A stretch of 64,000 nucleotides of DNA from Edaphobacter lichenicola (GTDB lineage Bacteria; Acidobacteriota; Terriglobia; Terriglobales; Acidobacteriaceae). A program made the position numbers and the translations under genes. Under the pieces are notes generated by a model, which saw only the letters and a program-made list of their open reading frames with translations, did no database searches and had not been told where the DNA came from. The stretch spans positions 4,526,001 to 4,590,000 of the forward strand of contig NZ_CP073696.1 in NCBI RefSeq assembly GCF_025264645.1, given 5' to 3'. Below, in pieces: positions 9,816-19,272 of the stretch (position 1 is the first letter of the stretch; every line of letters starts with the position of its first letter).

Positions 9816-11822
9816 GTGAGCTTTACGGAAGAGTTCGACGTAGTTGTAGTGGGTGCTGGCCACGCCGGTTGTGAGGCTGCGATGGCCGCTGCACGCATGG
9901 GCCTGCGCACAGCCATCTTCACCTTGAACCTCGATCTGATCGCCCAGATGAGCTGCAATCCGGCGATCGGCGGCGTTGCCAAGGGACATCTTGTACGCGA
10001 GGTTGACGCGCTCGGCGGCGTAATGGGCGAGGTCGCAGACGCGACCGGCATCCAGTTCCGTCTTCTCAACACGTCGCGCGGCCCTGCGGTGTGGTCGCCC
10101 CGCGCGCAGTGCGACAAGGCACTCTATCGCGTAAAGATGCGCGAGGTGCTCGAAGGCCAGAAGAACCTTTTCATAAAGCAGGCTGAGGTCGTAGACCTCA
10201 TCGTTGAAGAAAGCAGCGAAGAAAGCAGCCCAGAGAATCAGCAGATTGGAGCGAAGCGTGTAGTCCGCGGTCTGAAGCTCCGCGATGGAAGAATGATCCA
10301 CGCCGCCGCAACCATCGTTACAACAGGCACATTTCTCAACGGCCTCATCCATTGCGGAGAGCAGCAATACACCGCAGGCCGCAGCGGCGAGCCAGCCAGC
10401 GTTTTGCTGGGCGAAAGCCTGAAGCGTCTCGGCCTCCGCGAATGCCGCCTGAAGACCGGCACGCCGCCGCGCCTCGATGGCCGCACCATCGACTGGAGCC
10501 AGTTTCAGGAGCAGCCCGGCGACGAAGACCCCACGCCATTCAGCTTCCGCACAAAAAACATTCCGCTACGCCAGATCAAGTGCCACATCGCACACACGAC
10601 GCCTGAGACGCTGCGCCTGATTCGCGAAAACGTTCATCGCTCACCCATGTACACCGGGCAGATCGAAGCCATCGGACCGCGCTACTGCCCATCCATCGAA
10701 GACAAGATCGTCCGCTTCCCCGAGAAGACGCGGCACCAGTTCTTCCTCGAGCCCGAGGGTCTCAACACCCACGAGGTCTATATCAACGGCATGAGCACCA
10801 GTCTCCCCATGGAGATTCAAGCCGCAATGGTGCACTCCATCCCGGGCCTCGAAAAAGCCGAGATGCTGCGCCCCGGCTACGCAATCGAGTACGACGCAAT
10901 CGATCCCACCGAGCTCGACCGAACACTTCGCGTGAAATCCTTCGCGGGTCTCTATCTCGCCGGGCAGATCAACGGAACCAGCGGCTACGAAGAGGCCGCG
11001 TGCCAGGGCCTGATGGCAGGCATCAATGCAGCGCTCGCTGTACGCAACGAGGAAGCCTTCACGCTCGATCGCACCGAAGCCTACACCGGCATCCTCATCG
11101 ACGATCTCATCAGCAAGGGCACCAACGAGCCCTATCGCATGTTCACGTCGCGCGCGGAGTTTCGCTTGCACCTTCGCATCGACAACGCCGACACGCGACT
11201 CACTCCGCATGGCCGCCGTCTTGGCCTGATCGACGATGCCGCATGGGCTGACTACGAGGCAAAACAGGCTCGTGCAGCAGCATTCGAAACTCTTCTTGCA
11301 ACAGCACGCGTCCGTGCAGAAGATCTGCCGATCACGCTGCTTGAAAAACTCGATGGCGACTCTGCAGGAGTCAGCGGACAGACATTTGCACAGCTTTTAA
11401 AGCGGCCCGAGGTCCCCATCGAGGAGATCGCCCCGGTACTTCGCGATCGTCTCGCAACTGCCGGCACGGTGCTTGCAGGTTGGGTCGCCGCGATGGATGC
11501 GGCCGCAGCGGGCGGTGCCACAAAGCTTCCTGCGTGGATCCGCAACGAGATGAAGACCGTAGAGACCGAGATTAAATACTCCGGGTATCTCGACCAGCAG
11601 CGTCGCTCGATGGAAAAGATGCGTAAGGCCGAGAAGAGATCCATTCCGACCTGGTTTGACTACACGACAGTGAGCGGCCTCTCCAGCGAGATGAAGGAGA
11701 TCCTCGCGCGGGTCAGACCATTAACGCTGGGCCAGGCCAGTCGAATCGCTGGAGTTACACCCGCCGCGGTCAGCCTGATCCACGTCTACATCGAGATTCA
11801 GGGACGAGCACGGGTTGCCTGA
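9816..11822 (+). CDS. mnmG: tRNA uridine-5-carboxymethylaminomethyl modification enzyme MnmG
   Basis: 668-residue FAD protein that with MnmE makes (carboxymethyl)aminomethyl-uridine at the wobble position of tRNAs. Signatures: [13 protein letters not shown] near residue 11, [20 protein letters not shown] near 47, [15 protein letters not shown], and [20 protein letters not shown]. Slightly longer than the E. coli protein, partly from a Ser/Glu-rich insertion around residues 128-140 ([11 protein letters not shown]). The start is GTG without a convincing ribosome binding site; the N-terminal FAD motif fixes it within a few codons. Confidence 0.97.
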   Translation: MSFTEEFDVVVVGAGHAGCEAAMAAARMGLRTAIFTLNLDLIAQMSCNPAIGGVAKGHLVREVDALGGVMGEVADATGIQFRLLNTSRGPAVWSPRAQCDKALYRVKMREVLEGQKNLFIKQAEVVDLIVEESSEESSPENQQIGAKRVVRGLKLRDGRMIHAAATIVTTGTFLNGLIHCGEQQYTAGRSGEPASVLLGESLKRLGLRECRLKTGTPPRLDGRTIDWSQFQEQPGDEDPTPFSFRTKNIPLRQIKCHIAHTTPETLRLIRENVHRSPMYTGQIEAIGPRYCPSIEDKIVRFPEKTRHQFFLEPEGLNTHEVYINGMSTSLPMEIQAAMVHSIPGLEKAEMLRPGYAIEYDAIDPTELDRTLRVKSFAGLYLAGQINGTSGYEEAACQGLMAGINAALAVRNEEAFTLDRTEAYTGILIDDLISKGTNEPYRMFTSRAEFRLHLRIDNADTRLTPHGRRLGLIDDAAWADYEAKQARAAAFETLLATARVRAEDLPITLLEKLDGDSAGVSGQTFAQLLKRPEVPIEEIAPVLRDRLATAGTVLAGWVAAMDAAAAGGATKLPAWIRNEMKTVETEIKYSGYLDQQRRSMEKMRKAEKRSIPTWFDYTTVSGLSSEMKEILARVRPLTLGQASRIAGVTPAAVSLIHVYIEIQGRARVA

Positions 11823-11919
11823 TCCGACCAACCAACTGTCATCCCCCCATGAAATGTAACCCTTAACCCTCTTCTCGCGTCCAATCGTATGGGAAGTGAA
11901 GAACAAGGTGGTGGCTGCA

Positions 11920-12618
11920 ATGAAGAGCGCGTTGATAGTGTTGGGTGTCGTAGTGATTGCCGTGACACTGTTCATAGGTGGCCGGAGGATGATGATGGGA
12001 AGCGTATTGGGTGCAGAGAGAAAAGAGCCGATTCCGGCTCCCGCGTTAGACGAGCCGAACGCGTCTGCAAAACATGAGACGGCAGTCTTTGCCGGTGGAT
12101 GCTTCTGGGGGGTGCAGACCGTATTTCAGCGCGTAAAGGGCGTTACCGCCACCACCGCCGGCTACTCAGGCGGCAGCGCCGAGACAGCAACGTACGATCA
12201 GGTCTCCTCCGAATCGACCGGACACGCCGAGTCGGTCAAGATCGTCTTCGACCCCGCGAAGGTCAGCTACGGAACGTTGCTGCGCATCTTCTTTTCAGTC
12301 GTCCATGACCCCACGCAGCTCAATCGTCAGGGCCCTGACGTCGGAACCTCCTACCGCTCAGTGATCTTCTTCACCTCGCCGGAGCAGGAAAAGATCGCAA
12401 AAGCTTACATCGCTCAACTGGACGCAGCACACGTCTTCCCCAAGCCGATCGTCACGCAGGTCGTCCCGCTCAAGGCCTTCTACAATGGCGAAGACTACCA
12501 TCAGGACTACGCCGAAAAGAATCCGAACAACCCATACATTCAGATCTGCGACGTTCCTAAAACTGCCGCCCTCATGCAGCAGTTTCCAGATCTCTTCCAG
12601 GACTACAAGCACAAATAG
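11920..12618 (+). CDS. msrA: Peptide-methionine (S)-S-oxide reductase MsrA, membrane-anchored or exported
   Basis: Reduces S-epimers of methionine sulfoxide in proteins. 232 residues from the ATG at 11920, which has GGTGG 8 nt upstream; an in-frame GTG at 11896 adds eight residues. The catalytic loop GGCFWG puts the nucleophile at Cys61, followed by GYSGG, STGHAESV and YRSVIFF. Unlike cytoplasmic MsrA it starts with a hydrophobic segment (residues 4-21) and a short linker, so it probably repairs periplasmic proteins. Cys near the C-terminus (IQICDVPK) may be the recycling cysteine. Convergent with the following DUF5076 gene. Confidence 0.95.
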   Translation: MKSALIVLGVVVIAVTLFIGGRRMMMGSVLGAERKEPIPAPALDEPNASAKHETAVFAGGCFWGVQTVFQRVKGVTATTAGYSGGSAETATYDQVSSESTGHAESVKIVFDPAKVSYGTLLRIFFSVVHDPTQLNRQGPDVGTSYRSVIFFTSPEQEKIAKAYIAQLDAAHVFPKPIVTQVVPLKAFYNGEDYHQDYAEKNPNNPYIQICDVPKTAALMQQFPDLFQDYKHK

Positions 12619-12636
12619 GGAAGCGCCAACAGCCTG

Positions 12637-12936
12637 CTACTGCGTGACCTCTCCCTCAGGCTCATCGGTAGGATTGTCAATCTCGGCCTCGAAGCCTTCC
12701 AGCAAGCGATTCAGGAAGGCTTCGGGGTCAGTATCTTTGTTCTGCAGCTGATGAGCCAGCGCAATATGCCGCGCCAGGTCGGCCAGAACGATCCCCCACG
12801 CAAACGGATCCTCCCACGCCCCGCTCCGAATGCTCACATGCTGCCCCTGCTCGGCGATCCAGACCCGAAGTACTTCGAAGGAGGCCTTGTCGCGCTGCGC
12901 GACCTCAGGAATAGTCAAAACTTTCTCAGCACCCAT
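12637..12936 (-). CDS. DUF5076-like small protein
   Basis: 99 residues, no signal peptide or membrane segment. The core VLRVWIAEQGQHVSIRSG then WEDPFAWGIVLADLARHIA resembles the DUF5076 family, whose function is unknown to me. The acidic C-terminal tail (DNPTDEPEGEVTQ) is probably disordered. The ATG follows GGGGAACCAAG, a usable ribosome binding site. Convergent with msrA, 18 nt apart. The 264 bp between it and dnaB hold no other gene I can support. Confidence 0.75.
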   Translation of the reverse strand: MGAEKVLTIPEVAQRDKASFEVLRVWIAEQGQHVSIRSGAWEDPFAWGIVLADLARHIALAHQLQNKDTDPEAFLNRLLEGFEAEIDNPTDEPEGEVTQ

Positions 12937-13200
12937 CTTGGTTCCCCGTTCATAAAAAGATTTATTGCGAACGAATGGCTGGCTTTAGCCTATAACGTTT
13001 GGCGGCTGTGCATGTTGCGGGCAAATGAGTATGCGTTTGCGCCGCTTTCTTCAAGTTAGACTGAGATCGGAAGAGATTCGCTCCATACGCCGGACAACGC
13101 GACGAGCAGCCAAAGTCTGCCAGTTTTGCTCAATATGCACAGACGTCCACACAGATTCACAGCCATCAGCACCACGGCACTTCGATACCCTTAGGAATTC

Positions 13201-14577
13201 ATGGCAACATACCCCCACATCGTCGGAGAGCAGGAACGGCCAGCCTCAGTCCACGCTGAGATGACCATCCTCGGCGCCATGCTCGTCGAGCCCGTCGCAA
13301 TCATCGATGCGACCATGCTCCTCAAAACCGACGACTTCGCCCTCGACTCCCATCGCAAGATCTACGACGTCATGCTCCACCTCGTCGAGGTCGGCCACGC
13401 CGTCGACATCGTCACCGTCACGGACGCCCTCGGCAAGAGAAAAGAGCTCGACTCCGTCGGCGGCCTCCCCTACCTCGCCTCGCTCAGCGAAGGCCTCCCA
13501 CGCAAACTCAGCATCGAGAGCTACGTCCGCATCGTCCGCGACAAGAGCCTCATGCGCCAGCTCCTCACCGTCTGCGACATGGGCATGATTGAGGCCTCCG
13601 ACCAGAGCCGCGAAGCCCTCGACGTTCTCAACCAGGTCACCTCCCGCCTCACCGAGATCTCCGAGCACGCAGTCACCGGCGGCTTCTCCGACATCACTGC
13701 CATCGTCAAAGACTCCTTCGGCTCCATCGACGCCCTCTACGAGCAGGGCCGCGAAGTCACCGGCCTCGCCACCCACTACATCGAGTTCGACCGCATGACC
13801 AGCGGCCTCCAGGAGTCCGAGCTCACCATCATCGCCGCGCGCCCTTCGATGGGCAAGACCGCCTGGGCCATTAACATCGCCGAAAACGCAGCCGTCCGCG
13901 GCGGCAAAGTCGTCGCCGTCTTCTCGCTCGAAATGTCGAAGGCCAGCCTCCTCCGCCGTATGCTCGCCTCGCAGGCTCTCGTCAACTCCAAAGCCATCCA
14001 GACCGGCATGCTCATGCGCGAAGACCGCGCCAAGCTCATCAACGGCCTCGAGCGCCTCATGGAGTCGAAGATGTTCATCGACGACACCCCCGGCATCACC
14101 CTCGCCGAGATGCGCGCCAAGGCTCGCCGTCTTAAACAACAGCACGGCGCCCTCGACCTCATCGTCATCGACTACCTTCAGCTCATGACCGGCTCCGCTG
14201 GCGCTCAAAAGGGCTTTGAAAACCGCACGCAGGAGGTCTCCGCGATCTCACGCGGCCTCAAAGCTCTCGCCAAAGAGATGAGAGTTCCCGTCGTCGCCCT
14301 CTCCCAGCTCTCCCGTGCCAGCGAGCAGCGCGGCGGCGACAAAAAGCCGCTCCTCAGCGACCTCCGCGAATCAGGTTCCATCGAGCAGGACGCCGACGTC
14401 GTCTGCTTCATCCACCGCGAGGAGTACTACGACCGCGAGAACGAAGACCTCAAGGGCAAAGCCGAGATCATCATCGCCAAGCAGCGTAACGGCCCCACCG
14501 GCAGCATCCAGCTCGCCTATCTCGCCGACTACACCCGCTTCGAAAACCTCCAGCACGGCGACCCCACTGGCTACTAG
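13201..14577 (+). CDS. dnaB: Replicative DNA helicase DnaB
   Basis: 458 residues, usual length, no intein. Unwinds DNA at the replication fork as a hexamer. N-terminal domain residues 15-120 (HAEMTILGAMLVEP, dimer collar); RecA-like ATPase domain from about 185 with Walker A ARPSMGKTAW near 213-222, VFSLEMSK, Walker B LIVIDYLQLM, SQLSR, and the arginine-finger region SDLRESGSIEQDAD. AGGA lies 5 nt before the ATG. Codons are strongly C-ending, like those of other genes between 10 and 22 kb. Confidence 0.98.
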   Translation: MATYPHIVGEQERPASVHAEMTILGAMLVEPVAIIDATMLLKTDDFALDSHRKIYDVMLHLVEVGHAVDIVTVTDALGKRKELDSVGGLPYLASLSEGLPRKLSIESYVRIVRDKSLMRQLLTVCDMGMIEASDQSREALDVLNQVTSRLTEISEHAVTGGFSDITAIVKDSFGSIDALYEQGREVTGLATHYIEFDRMTSGLQESELTIIAARPSMGKTAWAINIAENAAVRGGKVVAVFSLEMSKASLLRRMLASQALVNSKAIQTGMLMREDRAKLINGLERLMESKMFIDDTPGITLAEMRAKARRLKQQHGALDLIVIDYLQLMTGSAGAQKGFENRTQEVSAISRGLKALAKEMRVPVVALSQLSRASEQRGGDKKPLLSDLRESGSIEQDADVVCFIHREEYYDRENEDLKGKAEIIIAKQRNGPTGSIQLAYLADYTRFENLQHGDPTGY

Positions 14578-14598
14578 GGCAATCCGCAGTTTATGTCC

Positions 14599-14636
14599 TT
14601 TTTGTTTGTCATTCTCGTAGGGAATCTGCGTCTGAA
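14599..14636 (+). repeat. Dispersed intergenic repeat, family A, copy 1
   Basis: Matches two other intergenic sites here (22662-22700, and 61281-61318 in reverse). Shared core: TTTGTTGTCATTC, a short CCGAAGG-like centre, GGAATCTGCGTTTG. This copy is the most diverged. It lies in the dnaB-VOC gap. Confidence 0.65.
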
Positions 14637-14638
14637 GT

Positions 14639-14662
14639 CTACTGACACAATGCTGTCAGTAG
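14639..14662. promoter_or_regulatory. Perfect inverted repeat upstream of the VOC gene, candidate operator
   Basis: CTACTGACA-N6-TGTCAGTAG, two perfect 9-bp arms, 48 nt before the VOC start codon. No T-run follows, so it is a better operator than terminator. The obvious local candidate to bind it is the WYL/YafY-type regulator encoded two genes on; that link is inference. Confidence 0.55.
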
Positions 14663-14710
14663 GGTGTCGATATTCTGCCTCTGTAAACGTCATTAAGATC
14701 AGGAGGCACT

Positions 14711-15091
14711 ATGAAACAGCAACCCAAAGCCGGAGCCGTTTGGTTTGAGATTCCATGCGCCGATCTCGATCGCGCCGCGCAATTCTACGAAACCATCCTG
14801 GGCCGCTCCATGAAGAAAAACGTACATCCTCATCAAAATATGTGCATCTTTCCCTCTGAGCCCGGTGGCGTAACTGGTGCACTCGTCAAACGCGCATTTC
14901 AAAAGCCCGGCCGCGCCGGCACCATGGTTTACCTAAACTGCGACGGAGAGCTCGACGCCGTCATCTCCCGCGTCAGCAGCGCAGGTGGTCTCATCCTCAT
15001 GCCGCGTACCGATATCCCTGGCGGGTACGGCTCCTTCGCATGTCTCAAAGACTCGGAGGGCAACCACGTCGGCCTGCACAGCGCGTTTTAG
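14711..15091 (+). CDS. VOC (glyoxalase/bleomycin-resistance fold) family protein
   Basis: 126 residues covering one VOC module: AVWFEIPCADLDRAAQFYETILG (N-terminal strand and helix) and a C-terminal strand ending in DSEGNHVGLHS, where Glu or His usually ligates metal. VOC proteins include isomerases, dioxygenases and drug-binding proteins; nothing here fixes the substrate. Excellent ribosome binding site (AGGAGG, 6 nt from ATG). Next gene on the same strand, 65 nt on, is a WYL-domain regulator, a plausible functional pair. Confidence 0.88.
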   Translation: MKQQPKAGAVWFEIPCADLDRAAQFYETILGRSMKKNVHPHQNMCIFPSEPGGVTGALVKRAFQKPGRAGTMVYLNCDGELDAVISRVSSAGGLILMPRTDIPGGYGSFACLKDSEGNHVGLHSAF

Positions 15092-15156
15092 ATGGGCAAG
15101 TTAAAGGTATGAGCGAATCAAACGAATCCACCAAACAGATCCACTAGGATAAGTGC

Positions 15157-15846
15157 ATGCGACGGGCCGACCGACTCTTCCGTATCGTCCGTATCCTACG
15201 CGGCGGCCGTCTTCAAACCGCGCGCATGCTCGCCGAAAAACTACAGGTCTCCGATCGCACCATCTACCGCGACGTCCGCGATCTCCAGACCTCGGGCATG
15301 CCCATCGAAGGCGAAGCAGGCGTCGGCTACACCCTCCGCCGCGACCTCGATCTCCCTCCACTTATGTTTACTCGCGACGAACTTACGGCTCTGGTCCTCG
15401 GCGCTCGCCTCGTGCAAGCCTGGGGTGGAGCCACCAGTATGGCCGCAGCCGGTCAGGCCCTCCAGCGCATCGAAGCCGTCCTCCCTCCCGAGCTGCGTGA
15501 ACGTCTCGACTCCATCCTGATGTACGCCCCCGGCTACAGCATGACGCAGCCCCTCCGTGAACGTCTCGATCTGCTCCACGAAGCCTGCATCGATCGCCAC
15601 GCCCTCGCCTTCGGCTACACCCGCGAAGACGGCCAGACCAGCGAGCGCGAAGCACGGCCCCTTGCCCTCTACTTCTGGACCGGTGTGTGGACCTTAGCCA
15701 CATGGTGCGAGATGCGAAAGGACTTCCGCGTCTTTCGTATCGACCGCATGCAAAACGTTCAGGTACTCGACCGCGAGTTCGTGCAGAAGAAGGGCCAGCG
15801 GCTCGAAGACTTCGTTCGCGAAGCGACAAAAAACTTCACCCCGTAA
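15157..15846 (+). CDS. YafY/DeoR-like transcriptional regulator with WYL domain
   Basis: 229 residues. Residues 1-60 form a winged helix-turn-helix (RLFRIVRILRGG, then QVSDRTIYRDVRDL with the recognition helix). The remainder is a ligand-sensing WYL-type region; the usual WYL tripeptide is not intact (WTLATWCEMRKDFRVFRIDRM). Probably controls itself and the preceding VOC gene, given co-orientation and the perfect inverted repeat at 14639-14662. Confidence 0.9.
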   Translation: MRRADRLFRIVRILRGGRLQTARMLAEKLQVSDRTIYRDVRDLQTSGMPIEGEAGVGYTLRRDLDLPPLMFTRDELTALVLGARLVQAWGGATSMAAAGQALQRIEAVLPPELRERLDSILMYAPGYSMTQPLRERLDLLHEACIDRHALAFGYTREDGQTSEREARPLALYFWTGVWTLATWCEMRKDFRVFRIDRMQNVQVLDREFVQKKGQRLEDFVREATKNFTP

Positions 15847-15885
15847 CGCGCAGGCCGCGAAAAGCCGCACCTGTCCGCAGCTCTT

Positions 15886-17241
15886 CTACCTCTTCCCCAA
15901 CATAAACGCGTCGATAGCCTTCCCTGCATTTGCCGGAATCATCCTCGGTCGAGCGGAGGCAGCAGCTCCCACTGGCACAATATTCGGTGGCCAGTACGGA
16001 TCCGTCGCCGCAATCGGCCCAAGCGCAACATCAGGAATCTTTGTCTTGATCTGCGCATTCATCGTATCGATAAACGTATTGGCGATCACTGCGTACCCAG
16101 TGTTGGTCGGATGGATTCCATCCAGCGCAAAGAACCCCCCGAGGAAGCTCGCATTGCCGGTGTAGCCGTTGATCGTGAGGCCAGTGGCAAAGAGCTGGCT
16201 GAACAGCGCATTGATATCCACCAGCGTAGCGCCCGCCGCCTTGGCCTGCGCAGCAATCACCTGGTTGAACGCCGTCACCTGCGCCTGCACCGTCACCACC
16301 TCTGCAGCCGACAACACTCCCGCATCATCGATCGGACCCTTCTGCTGGCCCGCCAGAATCAGCGGAATCTCCGCAGTCCCCGTAGGATTCACATAGTCCC
16401 CCGGCACAATCCCCAGTATCTGGCTCAGCACCGCAGTCGGTACACCCGTCTCCTCCGAAACCAACCCCAACACCTCAGCCGCCGGAGTCAGATACGGCAC
16501 CTTCGTCACATCAGGAATATTCGCGATGACCAGGTTTGCCGGAGTCAACGTCGTCAGCTGCGTTATCAGCGCCTGGTACTGCGACGTGAAGTTCGTCACT
16601 GAAGTCATGCTGCTGGGCATGCCGGTCTCGTCCGCGATCAGCGCATCGTTGTTGCCGATCCAAAGAAAAATTGTCGTGGGCTGTGCCTTCACCGCAAACG
16701 TCGACTGGCTGTAAGCCTGCCCGTAACCCAACCCCGGAAAGCCCAGTACAAGCTGGTTGATCTGCTGCTGTCCGGCCGCGGGATTCGCCAGCGGAACCGT
16801 ATTCATGACATCGTTCAGCAGAGCACCTGGCACGGCAAGATCCGTTGGCTGCGTCGCAAAGTTGTCACGCCCGCTCGTCGTTCCCGGTGCACTCGTAATC
16901 ACCGGTGGCGGCCCCAATGACTCCAACTGCAGCACATTCGGCGCGCCCGGGTACGCAATCAGCGGCTGAACAATACCGAAGCCCGCCTGCGCCGCCAGCA
17001 CCGGAGCCCACCCATGCACCTGCGTCGTATCCAGCAGCGAGCCGCTCTGAAAACCCGCCGTCAGCGAGTCCCCCAGAAAAATCGTGTTGGAGAAGTTCCC
17101 CGCGTTCTGCGCCTGCAAGGTCTTATTGGCCTGCATCTGTTCGGTCGCGGTAGCACCACTTCCATTACACCCGAGAAGCGAAAGGCCCACAACGGCGGTA
17201 AGGCTGGAAAACAGTAGTACTGAACGAGTATTCATTTTCAT
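15886..17241 (-). CDS. SGNH/GDSL hydrolase-family lipoprotein
   Basis: 451 residues beginning MKMNTRSVLLFSSL, with a lipobox LLGC (Cys25), so probably lipid-anchored. SGNH blocks are all present: block I FLGDSLTAGF with nucleophile Ser59, block III WIGNNDALI, block V DGIHPTNTGYAVI with the Asp-His pair. Typical activities are esterase, lipase or polysaccharide deacetylase. The reading frame runs on to 17667, but that part is antisense to alr and lacks a signal sequence, so the lipoprotein Met is chosen. Despite its minus orientation, the + strand is C-rich here like the neighbouring genes. Confidence 0.88.
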   Translation of the reverse strand: MKMNTRSVLLFSSLTAVVGLSLLGCNGSGATATEQMQANKTLQAQNAGNFSNTIFLGDSLTAGFQSGSLLDTTQVHGWAPVLAAQAGFGIVQPLIAYPGAPNVLQLESLGPPPVITSAPGTTSGRDNFATQPTDLAVPGALLNDVMNTVPLANPAAGQQQINQLVLGFPGLGYGQAYSQSTFAVKAQPTTIFLWIGNNDALIADETGMPSSMTSVTNFTSQYQALITQLTTLTPANLVIANIPDVTKVPYLTPAAEVLGLVSEETGVPTAVLSQILGIVPGDYVNPTGTAEIPLILAGQQKGPIDDAGVLSAAEVVTVQAQVTAFNQVIAAQAKAAGATLVDINALFSQLFATGLTINGYTGNASFLGGFFALDGIHPTNTGYAVIANTFIDTMNAQIKTKIPDVALGPIAATDPYWPPNIVPVGAAASARPRMIPANAGKAIDAFMLGKR

Positions 17242-17415
17242 GGCGACAGGCGGACCCCTTGGAAACGTCGTGACCCCGGGTGGGATTCGCGGCGTGTGTA
17301 CTTTCTTCGGACGTGGCTTTGTATCACACTCAGGGTGTCTTGGGGAATCGGGAGTATTGCAGCCGCTATCTACCCAAACTCTCGCCAGCCCTCTCGCGAA
17401 GATAGGATAGTGGTT

Positions 17416-18621
17416 GTGAAGAGTTGGGTGGAGATCTCCGAAAAGCGCCTCACCGGCAACTATCAGCTCCTGAAAAAAGCTGCAGGCGGCGACACCGCCG
17501 TCCTCGCCGTGGTCAAAGCCAACGCCTACGGCCACGGAGCAGCCATCTGCGCTCCCGTCCTCGTACGCGCCGGGGCCACCTGGCTCGGTGTCACCGATGC
17601 TGCCGAAGGCGCATGCGTCCGCAAGGCTCTCACCGCCGCAGGCATCGAGCCCGGAAACCAACCCCAAATCCTCACCATGTCAGGCCCCCTCCCCGAAGAC
17701 GCCGACGAGCTTCTTCGCCATCAGCTAACCCCCGTCGTCTGGCAGCAGGAGCAACTCCTCTGGCTCTCCGCCGCCGTCACAAAACACAACTCCGCGCCCG
17801 TCCCCATCCACCTCGAAATCGACACCGGCATGGCACGCCAGGGTGTTGCCCCAGGAGAAGATCTCTCTGCCGTCCTACAGTGGTTGAAAAACCACGCGAC
17901 GCTGCAACTCGATGGCGTCTTCACCCACTTTGCCTCCTCCGAAGTCGCCTCGTCCCCTCAAACCCTGCTTCAGCGAAGACGCTTCGAGCAAGCGATCGCC
18001 CAGGTTGCATCGTCTGGCCTCCAGCCGGCCTGGGTCCACGCTGGCAACTCGTCCACCGTTGACAACCAGGGCACCGAAGAGAACCTCCCATGGCTGCGTG
18101 GGCTCGCATCGACCATCGGAGCCCGCTCCATGGTGCGCCCCGGCATCGCACTCTACGGATACTGCCTGCCAATCGAATCCGCCAACGCCTCCGCCCCTCC
18201 GCAACCCGAGATCGAAGCCAGCCTGCAACCCATCATGACGTGGAAGACACGCATCATCGGCCTCCGCGACATCCATCCCGGAGACTCCGTCGGCTACAAC
18301 GGAATCTTCGCAGCCGACAAGCCCATGCGACTGGCCCTCCTCCCCATCGGATACGCAGACGGCCTGCGCCGCGAGCTCTCCGCATCGAACACGCGCCCCG
18401 GCGGCTGGGCCATGATCCACGGCAAACCAGCGCCATTCGTCGGCCGCGTCTCCATGAACCTGACGATCGTCGACGTAAGCAAAATCGAAGACCTCGCATT
18501 AGGAGATGAAGTCGTAATCCTCGGCGATGGCATCACAGCCGACGACCACGCCCATCTCGCAAACACCATTGCGTACGAGATCGTCTGCGGCGTCCGCGCA
18601 TCGTCCCAACTCACTGCTTAG
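17416..18621 (+). CDS. alr: Alanine racemase
   Basis: Converts L-alanine to D-alanine for peptidoglycan; PLP enzyme of about 401 residues. PLP lysine in AVVKANAYGHG (Lys34), HAGNSST in the barrel, and the catalytic Tyr in DSVGYNGIF (near 294); the C-terminal domain has RVSMNLTIVDVS. Start: GTG at 17416 with AGGA 8 nt upstream; GTG at 17410 is the alternative. Further upstream residues are not Alr-like. The dnaB-alr proximity fits a growth-related neighbourhood. Confidence 0.96.
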   Translation: MKSWVEISEKRLTGNYQLLKKAAGGDTAVLAVVKANAYGHGAAICAPVLVRAGATWLGVTDAAEGACVRKALTAAGIEPGNQPQILTMSGPLPEDADELLRHQLTPVVWQQEQLLWLSAAVTKHNSAPVPIHLEIDTGMARQGVAPGEDLSAVLQWLKNHATLQLDGVFTHFASSEVASSPQTLLQRRRFEQAIAQVASSGLQPAWVHAGNSSTVDNQGTEENLPWLRGLASTIGARSMVRPGIALYGYCLPIESANASAPPQPEIEASLQPIMTWKTRIIGLRDIHPGDSVGYNGIFAADKPMRLALLPIGYADGLRRELSASNTRPGGWAMIHGKPAPFVGRVSMNLTIVDVSKIEDLALGDEVVILGDGITADDHAHLANTIAYEIVCGVRASSQLTA

Positions 18622-18688
18622 CCAGCACAAATCACCCAACCGCGCGTCACTCTTGAGTCCAGAGGCAACCCACAGGCATCATGGTGGC

Positions 18689-19243
18689 ATGGCAACCATG
18701 ACACAACTCCGCGTCGACGAAGCCGCCGCACTCCTCTCCCGAACGCCCGCAACCCTCGACGCCCTCCTGCGCGGCCTGCCCGACACCTGGACACGCGGCA
18801 ACGAAGGAAAAGATACCTGGAGTCCCTTCGACATCGTCGGTCACCTCATCTGCGGCGATCGCACCGACTGGATGCCGCGCATCCACACCATCCTTGAGCA
18901 CGGCGAATCCAAACCATTCCACCCCTTCGACCGCTTCGCGCAGGCAAAAGAGACGCAGAACAAAACCCTCGAACAGCTCCTCGACGACTTCGCCCACCTC
19001 CGCGCAGAAAACCTCACCGCACTCAAAGCCCTGAACCTGCAGCCGAACGATTTAGAGCGTCGCGGCACGCATCCAGCCTTCGGCTCCGTGACGCTGTCGC
19101 AACTCCTCGCCACATGGGCCACCCACGATCTCACCCATCTTCATCAGCTCTCCCGCGTCATGGCTCACCAGTATCACGACGCCGTCGGTCCATGGAGCGC
19201 CTACCTCGGCGTCCTCCACTGCAACGGCCACAGCGCCCCATAA
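18689..19243 (+). CDS. DinB-like (four-helix metal-binding) family protein
   Basis: 184 residues. DinB/YfiT-like superfamily: first-helix His in WSPFDIVGHLICGDRTDW, and the late pair in LATWATHDLTHLHQLSRVM, matching the three-His metal site. Members include thiol-dependent transferases, but most are uncharacterised; this one cannot be assigned further. The ATG at 18689 gives a product starting at the first helix; the frame extends upstream into the alr 3' end, which I treat as non-coding for this gene. Confidence 0.85.
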   Translation: MATMTQLRVDEAAALLSRTPATLDALLRGLPDTWTRGNEGKDTWSPFDIVGHLICGDRTDWMPRIHTILEHGESKPFHPFDRFAQAKETQNKTLEQLLDDFAHLRAENLTALKALNLQPNDLERRGTHPAFGSVTLSQLLATWATHDLTHLHQLSRVMAHQYHDAVGPWSAYLGVLHCNGHSAP

Positions 19244-19272
19244 GCGACAGCGAAACAAACGAGCAGCCGCCC

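Noticed and set aside
9735..10367. N-terminal extension of the alpha/beta hydrolase frame
   Set aside because: Lies antisense to mnmG; the downstream Met starts a proper signal peptide.
13246..14208. 320-residue minus-strand open frame opposite dnaB
   Set aside because: Antisense to the conserved helicase; composition (Asp/Glu/Gly/Val runs) is a mirror of C-ending codons on the other strand.
17242..17667. N-terminal extension of the GDSL lipoprotein frame
   Set aside because: Antisense to alr; the lipobox would then sit mid-protein.
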